Shown one piece after another: positions 1 through 8,185 of a DNA stretch of 64,000 bases. Position numbers and translations under genes: made by a program. The stretch is from JAHBVL01 sp964461025 (GTDB taxonomy: Bacteria; Chloroflexota; Chloroflexia; Thermomicrobiales; UBA6265): assembly GCA_964461025.1 (NCBI GenBank), contig CAYWSE010000004.1:16673-80672 (forward strand), in the 5' to 3' direction. The notes under the pieces are model-generated. The model did not search any database and had not been told where the DNA came from. It saw only the letters and a list, made by a program, of their open reading frames with translations. The first letter of the stretch is position 1, and the number at the start of each line of letters is the position of its first letter.

Positions 1-1191
1 CAACGCGAGGGCGACCATTAGCGTTCCAGCCAGGAGAAGACTGACCAACGGATGGGCCATCACCACCCGGGTGATGCTTCCCCACACGCCGCGACCATCG
101 GCATGATCGACCGGCGGCGCGGTCTTACGGCGTCGCGGAAACTCGATCTTGTCACCGAGCGATGAGAGCATCGCAGGCAGAAGTGTCACGCTGGCAAAGA
201 CCGCCACGATCACCACGAGCGTGGCGCCAATGCCGAGGCTGCGGAATGTCGTCTCCGGCACGAGCAGCATGCCCATCAGCGCCAGAACCACGGTCGCACC
301 CGAGAAGAGGACCGCCTTGCTGGCCGTGGCGCCGGCCACCTCGATCGCTTCGATCTTCTTGTGACCGCGTTGCCGCTCTTCGCGGTAACGAGAAATGATG
401 AAGAGCGCGTAGTCGATGCCAACTGCCAAACCGATCATGAAGATCATGTTCACGATGAAGAACGAGAGGTCCATCATCCGGCCGACAATTGCGGCCATGC
501 CAACGGCGACGAAGATCGAGGTGAACCCGATGATGATCGGCAGTCCGGCCGCGACGAGCGTGCCCAGAACAGCGATCAGAATCACCACTGCGACCAGGAG
601 GCCGAACTTTTCACCCCTGGCCAGATCCTCTTCGGAAATCGTGTTGAATTCGTCAGCGAGCGTGACGTCGCCAACACTCAGCACGTCGTACCCGGCAGCC
701 GACGAGGCGGCATGATCCAGAGCGGCCCGATAGTCGGCGGCCCGGTCTTCCGCTTCGGCCTGATCACCCTGCATGGCGACGAACAGGAGCGTGGCCTGAC
801 GATCGGCGGAAAGCATGGCCGGATCGTTGGTGTCGTACCACGTGGCAACACTCTGGATCATGTCAGGCTGACTCCGCAGCTCCGCGGCAATCGATTCAAC
901 GACCTCCTGGAACGCCGCGTCATCGACTGTGGCGGCATCGGTGCGAACAATCACCGTTTCGGTCACCGGTGACTTGCCGCGCAGCCGCTCTTCGAGCAGA
1001 TCGGCGCCCTTCTTCGATTCCGGATTGTTCAGAAACGAGCCTTCCGTGGTGAGGGCATCGTTCAAACTGGAAGCGGACATCCCGGCGAGAACCAGCAGAA
1101 CGAGCCAGAGGAGCATCGTTCGCCATGGGTGGAGCGCGCTCGCCCGCGAAATGCCAGATGTTGAAAGAAGCGAGAAACGATTACGTTTCAT
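1..1191 (-). CDS. MMPL/RND-family membrane transporter, N-terminal part (cut by window start)
   Basis: Read on the minus strand from ATG at 1191, an open frame runs 397 codons to the window edge without a stop, so the C-terminal half is missing. The protein starts MKRNRFSLLS, with a first membrane segment at about residues 25-42 and a large extracytoplasmic domain at about 45-195. A run of hydrophobic helices from about 198 to 345 follows, including the GLAVGIDYALFIISRYREE motif typical of MMPL proteins (Asp-Tyr pair in TM4). Family role: proton-driven export of lipids or hydrophobic drugs. It is divergent from an ABC exporter. A second, complete MMPL lies at 26350-28542. The frame is clear by direct translation; the substrate is unknown. 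Confidence 0.9.
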   Translation of the reverse strand, partial: MKRNRFSLLSTSGISRASALHPWRTMLLWLVLLVLAGMSASSLNDALTTEGSFLNNPESKKGADLLEERLRGKSPVTETVIVRTDAATVDDAAFQEVVESIAAELRSQPDMIQSVATWYDTNDPAMLSADRQATLLFVAMQGDQAEAEDRAADYRAALDHAASSAAGYDVLSVGDVTLADEFNTISEEDLARGEKFGLLVAVVILIAVLGTLVAAGLPIIIGFTSIFVAVGMAAIVGRMMDLSFFIVNMIFMIGLAVGIDYALFIISRYREERQRGHKKIEAIEVAGATASKAVLFSGATVVLALMGMLLVPETTFRSLGIGATLVVIVAVFASVTLLPAMLSSLGDKIEFPRRRKTAPPVDHADGRGVWGSITRVVMAHPLVSLLLAGTLMVALAL

Positions 1192-1517
1192 ACCAACTAT
1201 GTCTCCTTGTCATTAGCATCCGCGCGTGCTGTATCCATTCAGCGTTGCCACGGATTTGGTTCACATGATTTCCAGGTTCATGACATCTCCGGAACTCCCA
1301 CCTCCGGCGTCATGCAAAAAGCCGTTCTCTTTCGACGAGTGCGTCTTGACGCATTCGTCATTGATACTGATTCTGCCGAGCATGCGTCGTCCTCGCATCC
1401 GTCGAATTCCCAATATTTCGCGAATCACGCACACGATGCGACTACGCCGTGATACGTAGAGGTGCGTGGTTGTGTGTTAGTCTCCACCGTCGGTTTGCGC
1501 GTCGAGTAGGAAACATC
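1192..1517. other. Divergent intergenic region between MMPL and ABC exporter
   Basis: This 326-bp spacer separates two divergently read transporter units. Apart from the 26-bp inverted repeat at 1334-1359 I see no credible coding frame; short frames such as the one opening at 1226 lack a ribosome binding site. Promoters for both directions are expected here, but I could not fix them by eye. Confidence 0.6.
1334..1359. promoter_or_regulatory. 26-bp inverted repeat, candidate operator
   Basis: Two 12-base arms (GACGAGTGCGTC and GACGCATTCGTC) are separated by TT and match as an inverted repeat with one mismatch. The site lies roughly midway between the divergent MMPL and ABC exporter genes, and a TTGACG hexamer overlaps its centre. 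The symmetry and position suit a dimeric repressor of TetR/MarR type. No regulator gene is next to it, so the binder is unknown. Confidence 0.5.
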
Positions 1518-2531
1518 GTGGCAGCCCGGGTCGAAACAGGCGAAGTCATCATTCGGGCGGATGGGCTCCGCAAACACTATGGCGATCTCACCGCGGTGAA
1601 CGAGGTCGACCTCGACGTCTATGCCGGGGAGATTTTCGGTATCCTCGGACCGAACGGCGCAGGGAAAACGACCACGCTGGAGATGATCGAAGGACTTCGC
1701 CAGCCCGACGGCGGATCGATCACCGTGGCCGGACTCGACGGCGCCAGTCAAGGCGAAGCGATTCGTTCGATCATCGGCGTGCAGCTTCAGACAACGGCAC
1801 TCTTCGACTATCTGACAGCGGCCGAACTTCTCCTCCTGTTCGGCAATCTTTATGAGGCGGAAAATCCGGCCGGTCGGGTCGATGCCCTTCTCGAACAGGT
1901 CGGGTTGCTCGAAAAACGTGATTCACAGGTCAAGCAAATGTCGGGCGGGCAGCAGCAGCGACTCAGCGTTGCTCTGGCGCTTGTTAACGAACCGGTGATC
2001 GCCTTTCTCGATGAGCCGACGACCGGACTCGATCCGGGCGCTCGCCGGGAACTCTGGGAAACCGTGAAGTCGATTCGCGACGCCGGCACAACTGTTGTGT
2101 TGACGACTCACTATATGGAAGAAGCGGAAGTGCTCTGCGACCGGGTCGCGATTATGGATCGTGGCGAGATCATTGCACTTGACACACCGCGCGACCTGAT
2201 TCGGAGTCTGAATGCGAACGCCACTATCAGCGCAAGCGTTACTGACGAGCCGCCGGACACTGGCGAACTGCAACAGCTGGATGGTGTTGTTTCCGTTCAA
2301 ATGAGAGACCAATTGATCGAGCTGGGGACAACGAATGTGCAGGCCTCGCTCGTGGCATTGCTCGATCTCGCAAGCCGGCGGAACCTCGCACTCACCGATT
2401 TGCGGTCGAGTCAGCCAACGCTGGAGGATGTTTTCCTTTCGCTGACTGGACGCAGTTTCGACCCGTCGTCCGACGTGCCAGAGGAAGAAACACAGCTTGT
2501 GCGCCGGCGTTTCGGTCGCCGGAAGCGCTGA
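1518..2531 (+). CDS. ABC transporter ATP-binding protein, DrrA/CcmA-like
   Basis: Cytoplasmic ATPase of an ABC-2 type exporter. Walker A GPNGAGKT is at residues 44-51, the signature MSGGQQQR at 141-148, Walker B IAFLDEP at 161-167 followed by a D-loop (GLDPGAR), and the H-loop His at about 198 in LTTHYMEEAE. The roughly 110-residue C-terminal part resembles the DrrA-type extension. I chose GTG at 1518, giving 337 residues, because TAGGA lies about 8 bases upstream and the frame upstream of it is not ABC-like. The permease gene follows after 20 bp, so the two form an export pair for a hydrophobic compound or lipid; the substrate cannot be told from sequence. Confidence 0.93.
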   Translation: MAARVETGEVIIRADGLRKHYGDLTAVNEVDLDVYAGEIFGILGPNGAGKTTTLEMIEGLRQPDGGSITVAGLDGASQGEAIRSIIGVQLQTTALFDYLTAAELLLLFGNLYEAENPAGRVDALLEQVGLLEKRDSQVKQMSGGQQQRLSVALALVNEPVIAFLDEPTTGLDPGARRELWETVKSIRDAGTTVVLTTHYMEEAEVLCDRVAIMDRGEIIALDTPRDLIRSLNANATISASVTDEPPDTGELQQLDGVVSVQMRDQLIELGTTNVQASLVALLDLASRRNLALTDLRSSQPTLEDVFLSLTGRSFDPSSDVPEEETQLVRRRFGRRKR

Positions 2532-2551
2532 CAGGGGAAGAGACGAGCAGC

Positions 2552-3619
2552 ATGCGGCCATTTCTGGCGATGATCGTAGCGAACCTGAGGATGACCGTGC
2601 GAAACCGCACGGCGCTCTTCTGGAATCTCGTTTTTCCGGCCATTTTCATCCTGATCTTCGGCGCGGTCTTCAGTAACGACCAGATCGACATCAACGTCGG
2701 AATCGCGGGAGAGCCATCGGCATTTGTCGATGGCGTCGTCCAGACGCTCGAGGCGAACGACGTCTTCTCGGTCGAAACGGGTGGGAGCGTCGAGAGTGAG
2801 CTGGCCGCGTTGGCCGATAGTGACCGCGACATTGTGCTCGTGTTCGGAAACCAGACGGCGAGCGGTACGCCTGCAATCAACCTCTACTACGACGAGTCAT
2901 CGGGGCCGGCCAGCACGGTCAGCGTGAGCGCCGTGCAACAGGTGCTGCTCAGCGTCGCCCAGACTGAGGATCCACTCGCCATCGAGGTCCAGTCGGTCAG
3001 CGGCGCCGATATCTCGTTCATGGACTTCTTCCTGCCAGGCATCCTGGCGATGGCGATCATGAACTCCGGTGTCATCGGGTTGTCAACGGCGTTCGTCACC
3101 TACCGCGAACGGGGCATTCTGAGGAGGATCAAGGTGACGCCCTTTTCTCTGACCAGCTTCGTCGGGGCACGGGTGGTGTCGCAGCTGATCGTGGCGGTGC
3201 CGCAGTCGCTGATCCTGATAGCGATTGCCCAGCTCTTCTTCGATCTGCACATCCGCGGCAATCCATTGCTGATTCTGTTCGTGATCACGCTCGGGTCGCT
3301 GGCGTTTCTGGCGATCGGGTTCGCGATTTCGAGCTTCGCGAAGAACGTTGAAACAGCAGCAAGTTACTCGAACCTGATCACCTTTCCTATGCTCTTTCTG
3401 TCCGGTGTCTTCTTCGACATCGACGCTGCGCCGGAGTGGCTGAAACCAATCACCAAGATACTGCCGCTCCGATACCTGGTCGATGCATTGCGGGAGCCGA
3501 TGACGCGAGGAAAGGGGATCGACGCCATCTGGCTCGACATCGGAGTGCTTCTTCTCACGTTCGCCGTGGGAATGGTCTTCGCAGTCAGATTCTTCCGGTG
3601 GGATTCGCGAGGATTGTGA
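2552..3619 (+). CDS. ABC-2 type exporter permease
   Basis: Integral membrane partner of the ATPase just upstream (20-bp gap, GGGGAAGAG ribosome binding site). The 355-residue protein has one N-terminal membrane helix (about 20-40), a soluble extracytoplasmic domain to about 165, then five more hydrophobic segments. The sequence FLPGILAMAIMNSG, followed by YRERGILRRIKVTPF, is the conserved start of the ABC2_membrane domain. The late helices include FPMLFLSGVFFDIDAAPEWL, the usual ABC-2 signature loop. Together with the ATPase it should form a homodimeric permease exporter of DrrB type. Confidence 0.92.
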   Translation: MRPFLAMIVANLRMTVRNRTALFWNLVFPAIFILIFGAVFSNDQIDINVGIAGEPSAFVDGVVQTLEANDVFSVETGGSVESELAALADSDRDIVLVFGNQTASGTPAINLYYDESSGPASTVSVSAVQQVLLSVAQTEDPLAIEVQSVSGADISFMDFFLPGILAMAIMNSGVIGLSTAFVTYRERGILRRIKVTPFSLTSFVGARVVSQLIVAVPQSLILIAIAQLFFDLHIRGNPLLILFVITLGSLAFLAIGFAISSFAKNVETAASYSNLITFPMLFLSGVFFDIDAAPEWLKPITKILPLRYLVDALREPMTRGKGIDAIWLDIGVLLLTFAVGMVFAVRFFRWDSRGL

Positions 3620-3704
3620 GTAGTGGATGGTAAGCAACGGATAGTTGGTATCAGCAAGTAGATAGATGCGAGATGGCACTCTTCCTGCCGTCTTGACGAC
3701 TCGC

Positions 3705-4247
3705 CTAATGGGAGAAGATGTCAGCGAGTGGAAGTGTGAATCCGGGCAGGATATCGCCGCCGTCGAGCGACTGAGTCAGGGTGATTGTGCGAGGAGACGC
3801 TCCTAGCTCGTGGACGACCACCTCCTTGTGATCCGGATACACGACCCAGACGGCACGTACACCGTTCTCAAGATAAATGCGGACCTTGCGATCGATCTTG
3901 CCGGGCCTGTCGTTTGGAGACACGATCTCAACTGCCAAGTCAGGTGCTACGTCACTCCAGAGTTCGGGTTCGGGAGTTATGTTCGTGTTGCTGACGAAGG
4001 CGACATCGGGTGCGAACACCGTGTCTGGGTTTCTGTCGAAGAGATACCCCTCTTCGGTCGTCACGATGCCAAGTCGTCTGGACTCGACAAAGATCAGAAG
4101 ACGGCTGCTGATCCTCGCCTGAATGATCCCATGCCTGCGGCGTGAGGGGGACACTTCGGACAATTCTCCTTCGATCAGCTCGTAACGTCCGGATTCCGAG
4201 CTGAGGTTCCAGAGGTCGATGGCGGTGTGCAGCTTTGTGGTGACCAT
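3705..4247 (-). CDS. Uma2-family PD-(D/E)xK nuclease-like protein (DUF820)
   Basis: 180-residue protein of the Uma2 family, which has a restriction-endonuclease fold and is strongly expanded in Chloroflexota and cyanobacteria; the biological role of the family is unsettled. Visible signatures are YELIEGEL near residue 22, the acidic APDVAFV near 79, and PDLAVEIVSPND followed by KIDRKVRIYLENG, which carry the D, E and K of the putative active site. GVRAVWVVYPDHK is also typical. ATG at 4247 is preferred over upstream ATGs because GGAG lies 9 bases before it. It stands alone, with convergent or unlinked neighbours. Confidence 0.85.
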   Translation of the reverse strand: MVTTKLHTAIDLWNLSSESGRYELIEGELSEVSPSRRRHGIIQARISSRLLIFVESRRLGIVTTEEGYLFDRNPDTVFAPDVAFVSNTNITPEPELWSDVAPDLAVEIVSPNDRPGKIDRKVRIYLENGVRAVWVVYPDHKEVVVHELGASPRTITLTQSLDGGDILPGFTLPLADIFSH

Positions 4248-4467
4248 GGACCGATGCTCCATGAAGACTGGGGCGTGTTTTGAAGCAAGTGTGCCAGTGC
4301 GATTGCGACCTGGCAAGGCGCAAGCAGTGGATGATGCGTAGTGGATGGACCCGCGAAGCCGTCCACTGCTCAGCTGAAACTCCTCGCTTTGCTCTTGGAC
4401 GTACCGTCCGAGTCAAAGTTGTCTGTCGATCAGTGATTCACGTGCACTGTCATTCTCGTTGTCCTGC

Positions 4468-5100
4468 TCACGGCAGGAATGGACAGGCGGAGTTACAGGA
4501 ACACTGACAGCAACCCCCTGAAGGTGGGAGGGGAGTTCCCCAGGTAACGCATCTGCCACAGTAGCGCGTATCAGTACCGCAGCCAGGACTCGGAAAGTGC
4601 GCCTGCGCACAGAGTGTTGTGCAGGTCTGATTCCACTCGGTGCCGGGAACGTTGCCTGCGGGGTCGCACACTCCCGGGCTTTCCCAGACAGTCGTGCAAT
4701 ACGTCTGCGCCGATACCGAAGCCGGCGCAGTGATCGACTGAACAACCGGGACTGCGCCGACTCCAATCGCAGTCGCGACTGCGACGCGAAGAACACGCCT
4801 GCGACTGAGCAGCAATGCCGCTGGCTGAGGTGTTTCGAGGAGCCCAGCCTCGGCGAAATCAGCGATTGCCAATTCCACTGCCTCTGCAGAGAATGGTTGC
4901 CCCTCCTGAGCGAGCGACTCGGCGATTTGCGCCATCGAGCGGACACCATCGCACAGGTTCCAGATGGCGAAGGCCGGGGCGTTCAAGTGGTGGTATTGCA
5001 GAAGCTGGGAATCGAAGAGCACGACGTCGCCAGAGGGCAGGGTTGCTATCGAAAAATGGTCTGCGTTCCGCTGAACAGGAATGTGGCGTTGGATCGTCAT
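4468..5100 (-). CDS. PqqD-like domain / Tat-type signal / Cys-rich tail protein, copy 1
   Basis: 210-residue three-part protein. Residues 10-92 look like a PqqD domain, the winged-helix peptide-binding module (RRE) of RiPP maturation, with LPSGDVVLFD, YHHLNAPAFAIWNLCDG and ALADFAEAGLL-type helices. Residues 99-131 form a twin-arginine-type export signal: SRRRVLRVA, a hydrophobic stretch, then SITAPASVSA. The remaining ~79 residues hold 12 cysteines, ending GGCCQCSCNSACPFLP. A paralog with the same order lies at 20187-20771. ATG at 5100 is taken; a TTG two codons earlier is possible and no strong ribosome binding site is seen. Function is unknown. I infer an exported Cys-rich peptide whose own N-terminal domain docks it to a modifying enzyme. 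VOC and HPr-kinase-like genes lie divergently beside it. Confidence 0.75.
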   Translation of the reverse strand: MTIQRHIPVQRNADHFSIATLPSGDVVLFDSQLLQYHHLNAPAFAIWNLCDGVRSMAQIAESLAQEGQPFSAEAVELAIADFAEAGLLETPQPAALLLSRRRVLRVAVATAIGVGAVPVVQSITAPASVSAQTYCTTVWESPGVCDPAGNVPGTEWNQTCTTLCAQAHFPSPGCGTDTRYCGRCVTWGTPLPPSGGCCQCSCNSACPFLP

Positions 5101-5215
5101 GGCCAAATGCTCAACGTGCGTGGAGACAGGAAGAAACGTTCAGCGCTGTGCGTTGCGAGCGAACTCGGACTGAACTTCGGCCAATTGTATTTCACGGCGG
5201 CCAGATATACACATT

Positions 5216-5243
5216 ATGGTTTGTACGTGATGGTTTGTACGTG
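5216..5243. repeat. Perfect 14-bp tandem duplication in a divergent promoter region
   Basis: ATGGTTTGTACGTG occurs twice back to back (5216-5229 and 5230-5243) in the 307-bp region between the minus-strand Cys-rich protein gene and the plus-strand VOC gene. Read on the minus strand, the repeats sit directly upstream of CATAAT, a fair -10 hexamer for the Cys-rich protein gene. They could be a regulator site or a chance slippage duplication. I see nothing else in this spacer. Confidence 0.5.
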
Positions 5244-5407
5244 CGAAAGCGTTGCCAGACGCGGCCTGGAAGCGGCGCCGGCCCGCCAAGACTGTTTTGA
5301 TGATGTCGCCCGATTCTGAATGCAGTGTCAGGGTACGATATCGAGCATTCGATCAGCTGACAACGATTGATTCACATCGTTGCCCAATGCGTGGAATGGA
5401 GACCCGC

Positions 5408-5845
5408 ATGACCGTCGAACGTGCAAGCCGGGCCGGCTCGCGGCTCGTTCATATCGGCATCGCCGCCACTGACCTCGATGCGACCGTCCGATTCTGGCGC
5501 GACGCTCTCGGTCTCGAGATCGTGCAGGAGATTCCGGGCTGCGTCGATCTCACCGACGGGTTCCACAACTTCCGGCTCTTCCCGCATGGCGGGGACGAGC
5601 GTCCTCCCCATGTCGGTGGTCTCTCCTCCTACCTGCATGTCGGTGTTCGCGTGCCCGATCTCGAGGCCGCAGTGAAGCGTTTTGAATCGATGGGCTATCC
5701 AATCATCTGGGACGGGGTCGATCAGGGCCACGCACCGATTCCGGGCGTCATGCCGTCGCGATCGTTCAAAGTCGAGGATCCCGATGGCATCGTCGTCGAC
5801 GTCACCGCCAGTGACGACCAGTGGCCCGGCCAGCCCGCTGAATAA
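5408..5845 (+). CDS. VOC-superfamily (glyoxalase/bleomycin-resistance fold) protein
   Basis: 145-residue single-domain VOC protein with two beta-alpha-beta-beta-beta modules. LVHIGIAATDLDATVRFWRDALGLE opens the first and YLHVGVRVPDLEAAVKRFESMG the second. The likely metal ligands are the His in each opening strand and the Glu in FKVEDPDG near the end. The start at 5408 has GGAGA 6 bases upstream; earlier ATGs in the frame lack this. The VOC fold covers dioxygenases, isomerases and drug-binding proteins, so the reaction is not assignable. The HPr-kinase-like gene follows after 66 bp on the same strand. Confidence 0.85.
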   Translation: MTVERASRAGSRLVHIGIAATDLDATVRFWRDALGLEIVQEIPGCVDLTDGFHNFRLFPHGGDERPPHVGGLSSYLHVGVRVPDLEAAVKRFESMGYPIIWDGVDQGHAPIPGVMPSRSFKVEDPDGIVVDVTASDDQWPGQPAE

Positions 5846-5911
5846 GCTGCCCTCATTGATCTCAGCCTTCCAAACCACGCTTCCCGAGTATCCTTTCGTC
5901 GGTCTGCTACG

Positions 5912-6766
5912 ATGAAAGTGACTACCATCAACGTGAGCGACGCGACCCGCACAACTCCTGCCAGAGTCATCACCGAGACCTGCGGACTGCGCATCTGCGT
6001 GGAGTCGAATGACTCCGCATTGCTCGACGACGCGATCCCGTGGCTGCCCGAAGGATGGCGGCCATCGGATGGAGCAGCTCTGTGTGACCGTCGCTATTCC
6101 GTCCGAACCGCGCTCCCCGACGATGTTCCCGCTCTGGTTCACTATGCGTTTGATGTCGACGAGGCCGAGTCGCGACAGTCGTCTGACTTTGGTGTCTTCT
6201 GCGATATGCTGGAAAATGATCTGCATCACTACATCGCCACCTATACGCGAGGCCCGATCTTCGTTCACGCGGGCGTCGCTGTCTGGCAGGGACAGGCGAT
6301 CGTCATTCCGGGCCGTTCATTCGCCGGGAAATCAACCCTCACCGAGGCGCTCCTCAATGCCGGCGCCACCTACTATTCCGACGACTACGCGCCCATCGAT
6401 GAAAGCGGACTCGTCCATCCTTTCCCTCGTCATCTACGACTCCGCAATCGCGGCGACCGTTTCGCTCAGAATCGTGTCGATCCGTTCGATGAAGGATGGC
6501 CTGTTGGCAACACCGTCGTTCCGATTGGCATCGTGGCCAGATTGAAATTCGATCGGGAGGCGGGTTGGAATGTTCAGGAAACCAGCCGGGGCGCGGGGGT
6601 GCTGGCTCTTCTCAACAACACCGTTGCGGCCCGCGAGCGCCCCGTCGATGCGATGGCAATCATGGCGAGCGCTGTCGAACACGCCATCGTTCTGGAAGGA
6701 ACGCGCGGCGAAGCTGACGATGCGGCAAAGCGATTGCTGGAGCGGCTGGCCGATCTTCCCACGTAG
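5912..6766 (+). CDS. HPr-kinase-like P-loop protein
   Basis: 284-residue protein with the HPr serine kinase C-terminal fold. The P-loop is IVIPGRSFAGKSTLTEAL (about residues 129-146) and the following YYSDDYAPI has the acidic pair of the family. The N-terminal ~115 residues do not resemble the HPr-binding half of true HprK, and there is no sign of a PTS system nearby. Related short HprK-like proteins occur in RiPP and exopolysaccharide clusters, often with PqqD-like proteins, and some phosphorylate precursor peptides. Here a PqqD-domain protein is encoded about 0.8 kb away on the other strand, so a modifying role on that protein is a reasonable but untested inference. Confidence 0.8.
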   Translation: MKVTTINVSDATRTTPARVITETCGLRICVESNDSALLDDAIPWLPEGWRPSDGAALCDRRYSVRTALPDDVPALVHYAFDVDEAESRQSSDFGVFCDMLENDLHHYIATYTRGPIFVHAGVAVWQGQAIVIPGRSFAGKSTLTEALLNAGATYYSDDYAPIDESGLVHPFPRHLRLRNRGDRFAQNRVDPFDEGWPVGNTVVPIGIVARLKFDREAGWNVQETSRGAGVLALLNNTVAARERPVDAMAIMASAVEHAIVLEGTRGEADDAAKRLLERLADLPT

Positions 6767-6767
6767 G

Positions 6768-6782
6768 GCTTTTGCCAAAAGC
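6768..6782. terminator. Small hairpin between convergent HPrK-like gene and tRNA
   Basis: GCTTTT-GCC-AAAAGC can fold into a 6-bp stem with a 3-base loop immediately after the stop of the HPrK-like gene and just downstream of the tRNA on the other strand. It is short and has no long T-run in either direction, so it is a weak bidirectional terminator candidate. Confidence 0.3.
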
Positions 6783-6803
6783 GGGACTCACACTTAGGAC
6801 CAA

Positions 6804-6889
<86 letters not shown>

Positions 6890-7042
6890 TGGCCGGTCTA
6901 GTGTAATTCAGCATCCTTGCCGGCTTCGCGTCGGGCGCGTTCCTGCGGCGACGATAGCGAGGAGGAGGGGCATCGACACCAACAATCTGGCCTTCGCCGC
7001 CGATTTCTCTATGCGGTTGATCGAACGATTGTGAGTTAGCCG

Positions 7043-8020
7043 CTAGACATGCTCGGCAAACCAGGCGACCGTGTCGCTCCACGCCTGCAAGGCGGCCTCT
7101 TCGTTGTATCGCTGACCGGTATCGTTATGGAAGGCGTGTTGAGTGTTTGGATAAATATTGAACTGGAAGGTGATGCCGGCATCGGTCAATGCCTGTTCCA
7201 GCTCATCCCGGCCGTTGTTGGCAAAGTCGTCCGGGTCATCTGAATAGACCCCGAGTACAGCTGCCTGGATATTGGGCACCTCCGCCAAATCGGGTGGCGG
7301 CCCATAGTACGGCGCCGCGGCGCTCAACTCCGGCATGCTCGTCGCGACGCGCCAGGTGATGCCGCCACCGAAGCAGAATCCGGTCATCCCAGTCCTGGTG
7401 TCATCGACGCCATCCACAGTTCCGTAGTACCCATGAGCGTCGATGAAGTCGTTCACATGGCGGGCAGGATCGACGTCACTGAGCACGCCCTGGATCTCCG
7501 CCTGATCGGTGAAACTTGCCGTACCACCCTCGCGGCTGAGGAGATCGAGCGCGCAGGCCGCGTAGCCTTCCACGGCCCAGCGGCGCGTCACGTCGCGGAT
7601 ATGCTCAGTCAGACCGCGATTCTCATGACAGACAAGTACCAAAGGCAGTCCTGCCGTCGCCACAGGCGACCCGACGGCCACCGGACTGCCCAATGCGGCC
7701 GGCAGCGCCTGGTAGGCCAGGACATCGGCCTGATCGCGAGCGACGATCGTCAGATCAGCGCCAATGATTCTGGGATCGTCCGCGGCAACGGACAGAGGAG
7801 ATTGCGGCTCGGACGATGCTGCCGGAGTCGTTTCCTGGGCCATTGCTGCCCGGGTCATCGGCGTCAGCCCCATCGACGTGAGAATCGTTGCCGCTGAAGC
7901 CACGCCTCCAGTGATATAGATGACCCGGCGAATCATATCCCGCCGGGACATCAAACCGTCCACGTAATCTTCGACGAACTCATGGATGAGATATTGATCG
8001 AACGGGCCGAGCGGTTTCAT
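7043..8020 (-). CDS. Dienelactone hydrolase-family protein with Tat-like leader
   Basis: 325-residue alpha/beta hydrolase. Residues 1-60 contain an N-terminal segment and SRRDMIRRVIYITGG with a hydrophobic stretch, a probable Tat signal placed after a ~24-residue leader. The mature part shows the dienelactone hydrolase triad: nucleophile Cys216 in GFCFGG, Asp at about 261-264 in GVYSDDPDD and His in NTQHAFHND (295 or 298), with HENRG (131-136) forming the usual oxyanion/Glu region. The family hydrolyses dienelactone or related esters; many periplasmic members have unknown substrates. It is monocistronic by context, with the tRNA downstream and an oxidoreductase upstream. Confidence 0.9.
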   Translation of the reverse strand: MKPLGPFDQYLIHEFVEDYVDGLMSRRDMIRRVIYITGGVASAATILTSMGLTPMTRAAMAQETTPAASSEPQSPLSVAADDPRIIGADLTIVARDQADVLAYQALPAALGSPVAVGSPVATAGLPLVLVCHENRGLTEHIRDVTRRWAVEGYAACALDLLSREGGTASFTDQAEIQGVLSDVDPARHVNDFIDAHGYYGTVDGVDDTRTGMTGFCFGGGITWRVATSMPELSAAAPYYGPPPDLAEVPNIQAAVLGVYSDDPDDFANNGRDELEQALTDAGITFQFNIYPNTQHAFHNDTGQRYNEEAALQAWSDTVAWFAEHV

Positions 8021-8185
8021 CAGGCGTTTCCCCCTGTTCGGTCACGCGCACAACAAAAAGCCCATCCCCTGTAACTGCCGCTACGCAAGATCAAGACCAG
8101 CGGCATCCTCTTTCCTCGTTATCCTGCCTCGACTTCGGTCAAACGGAGACCTGAGCAACGAGCGATTGCGGCTGCTACCAGTGAA

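Noticed and set aside
361..972. 203-residue plus-strand open frame
   Set aside because: It is antisense to the MMPL gene, whose minus-strand translation shows clear membrane helices and family motifs; the plus frame is low-complexity and charged.
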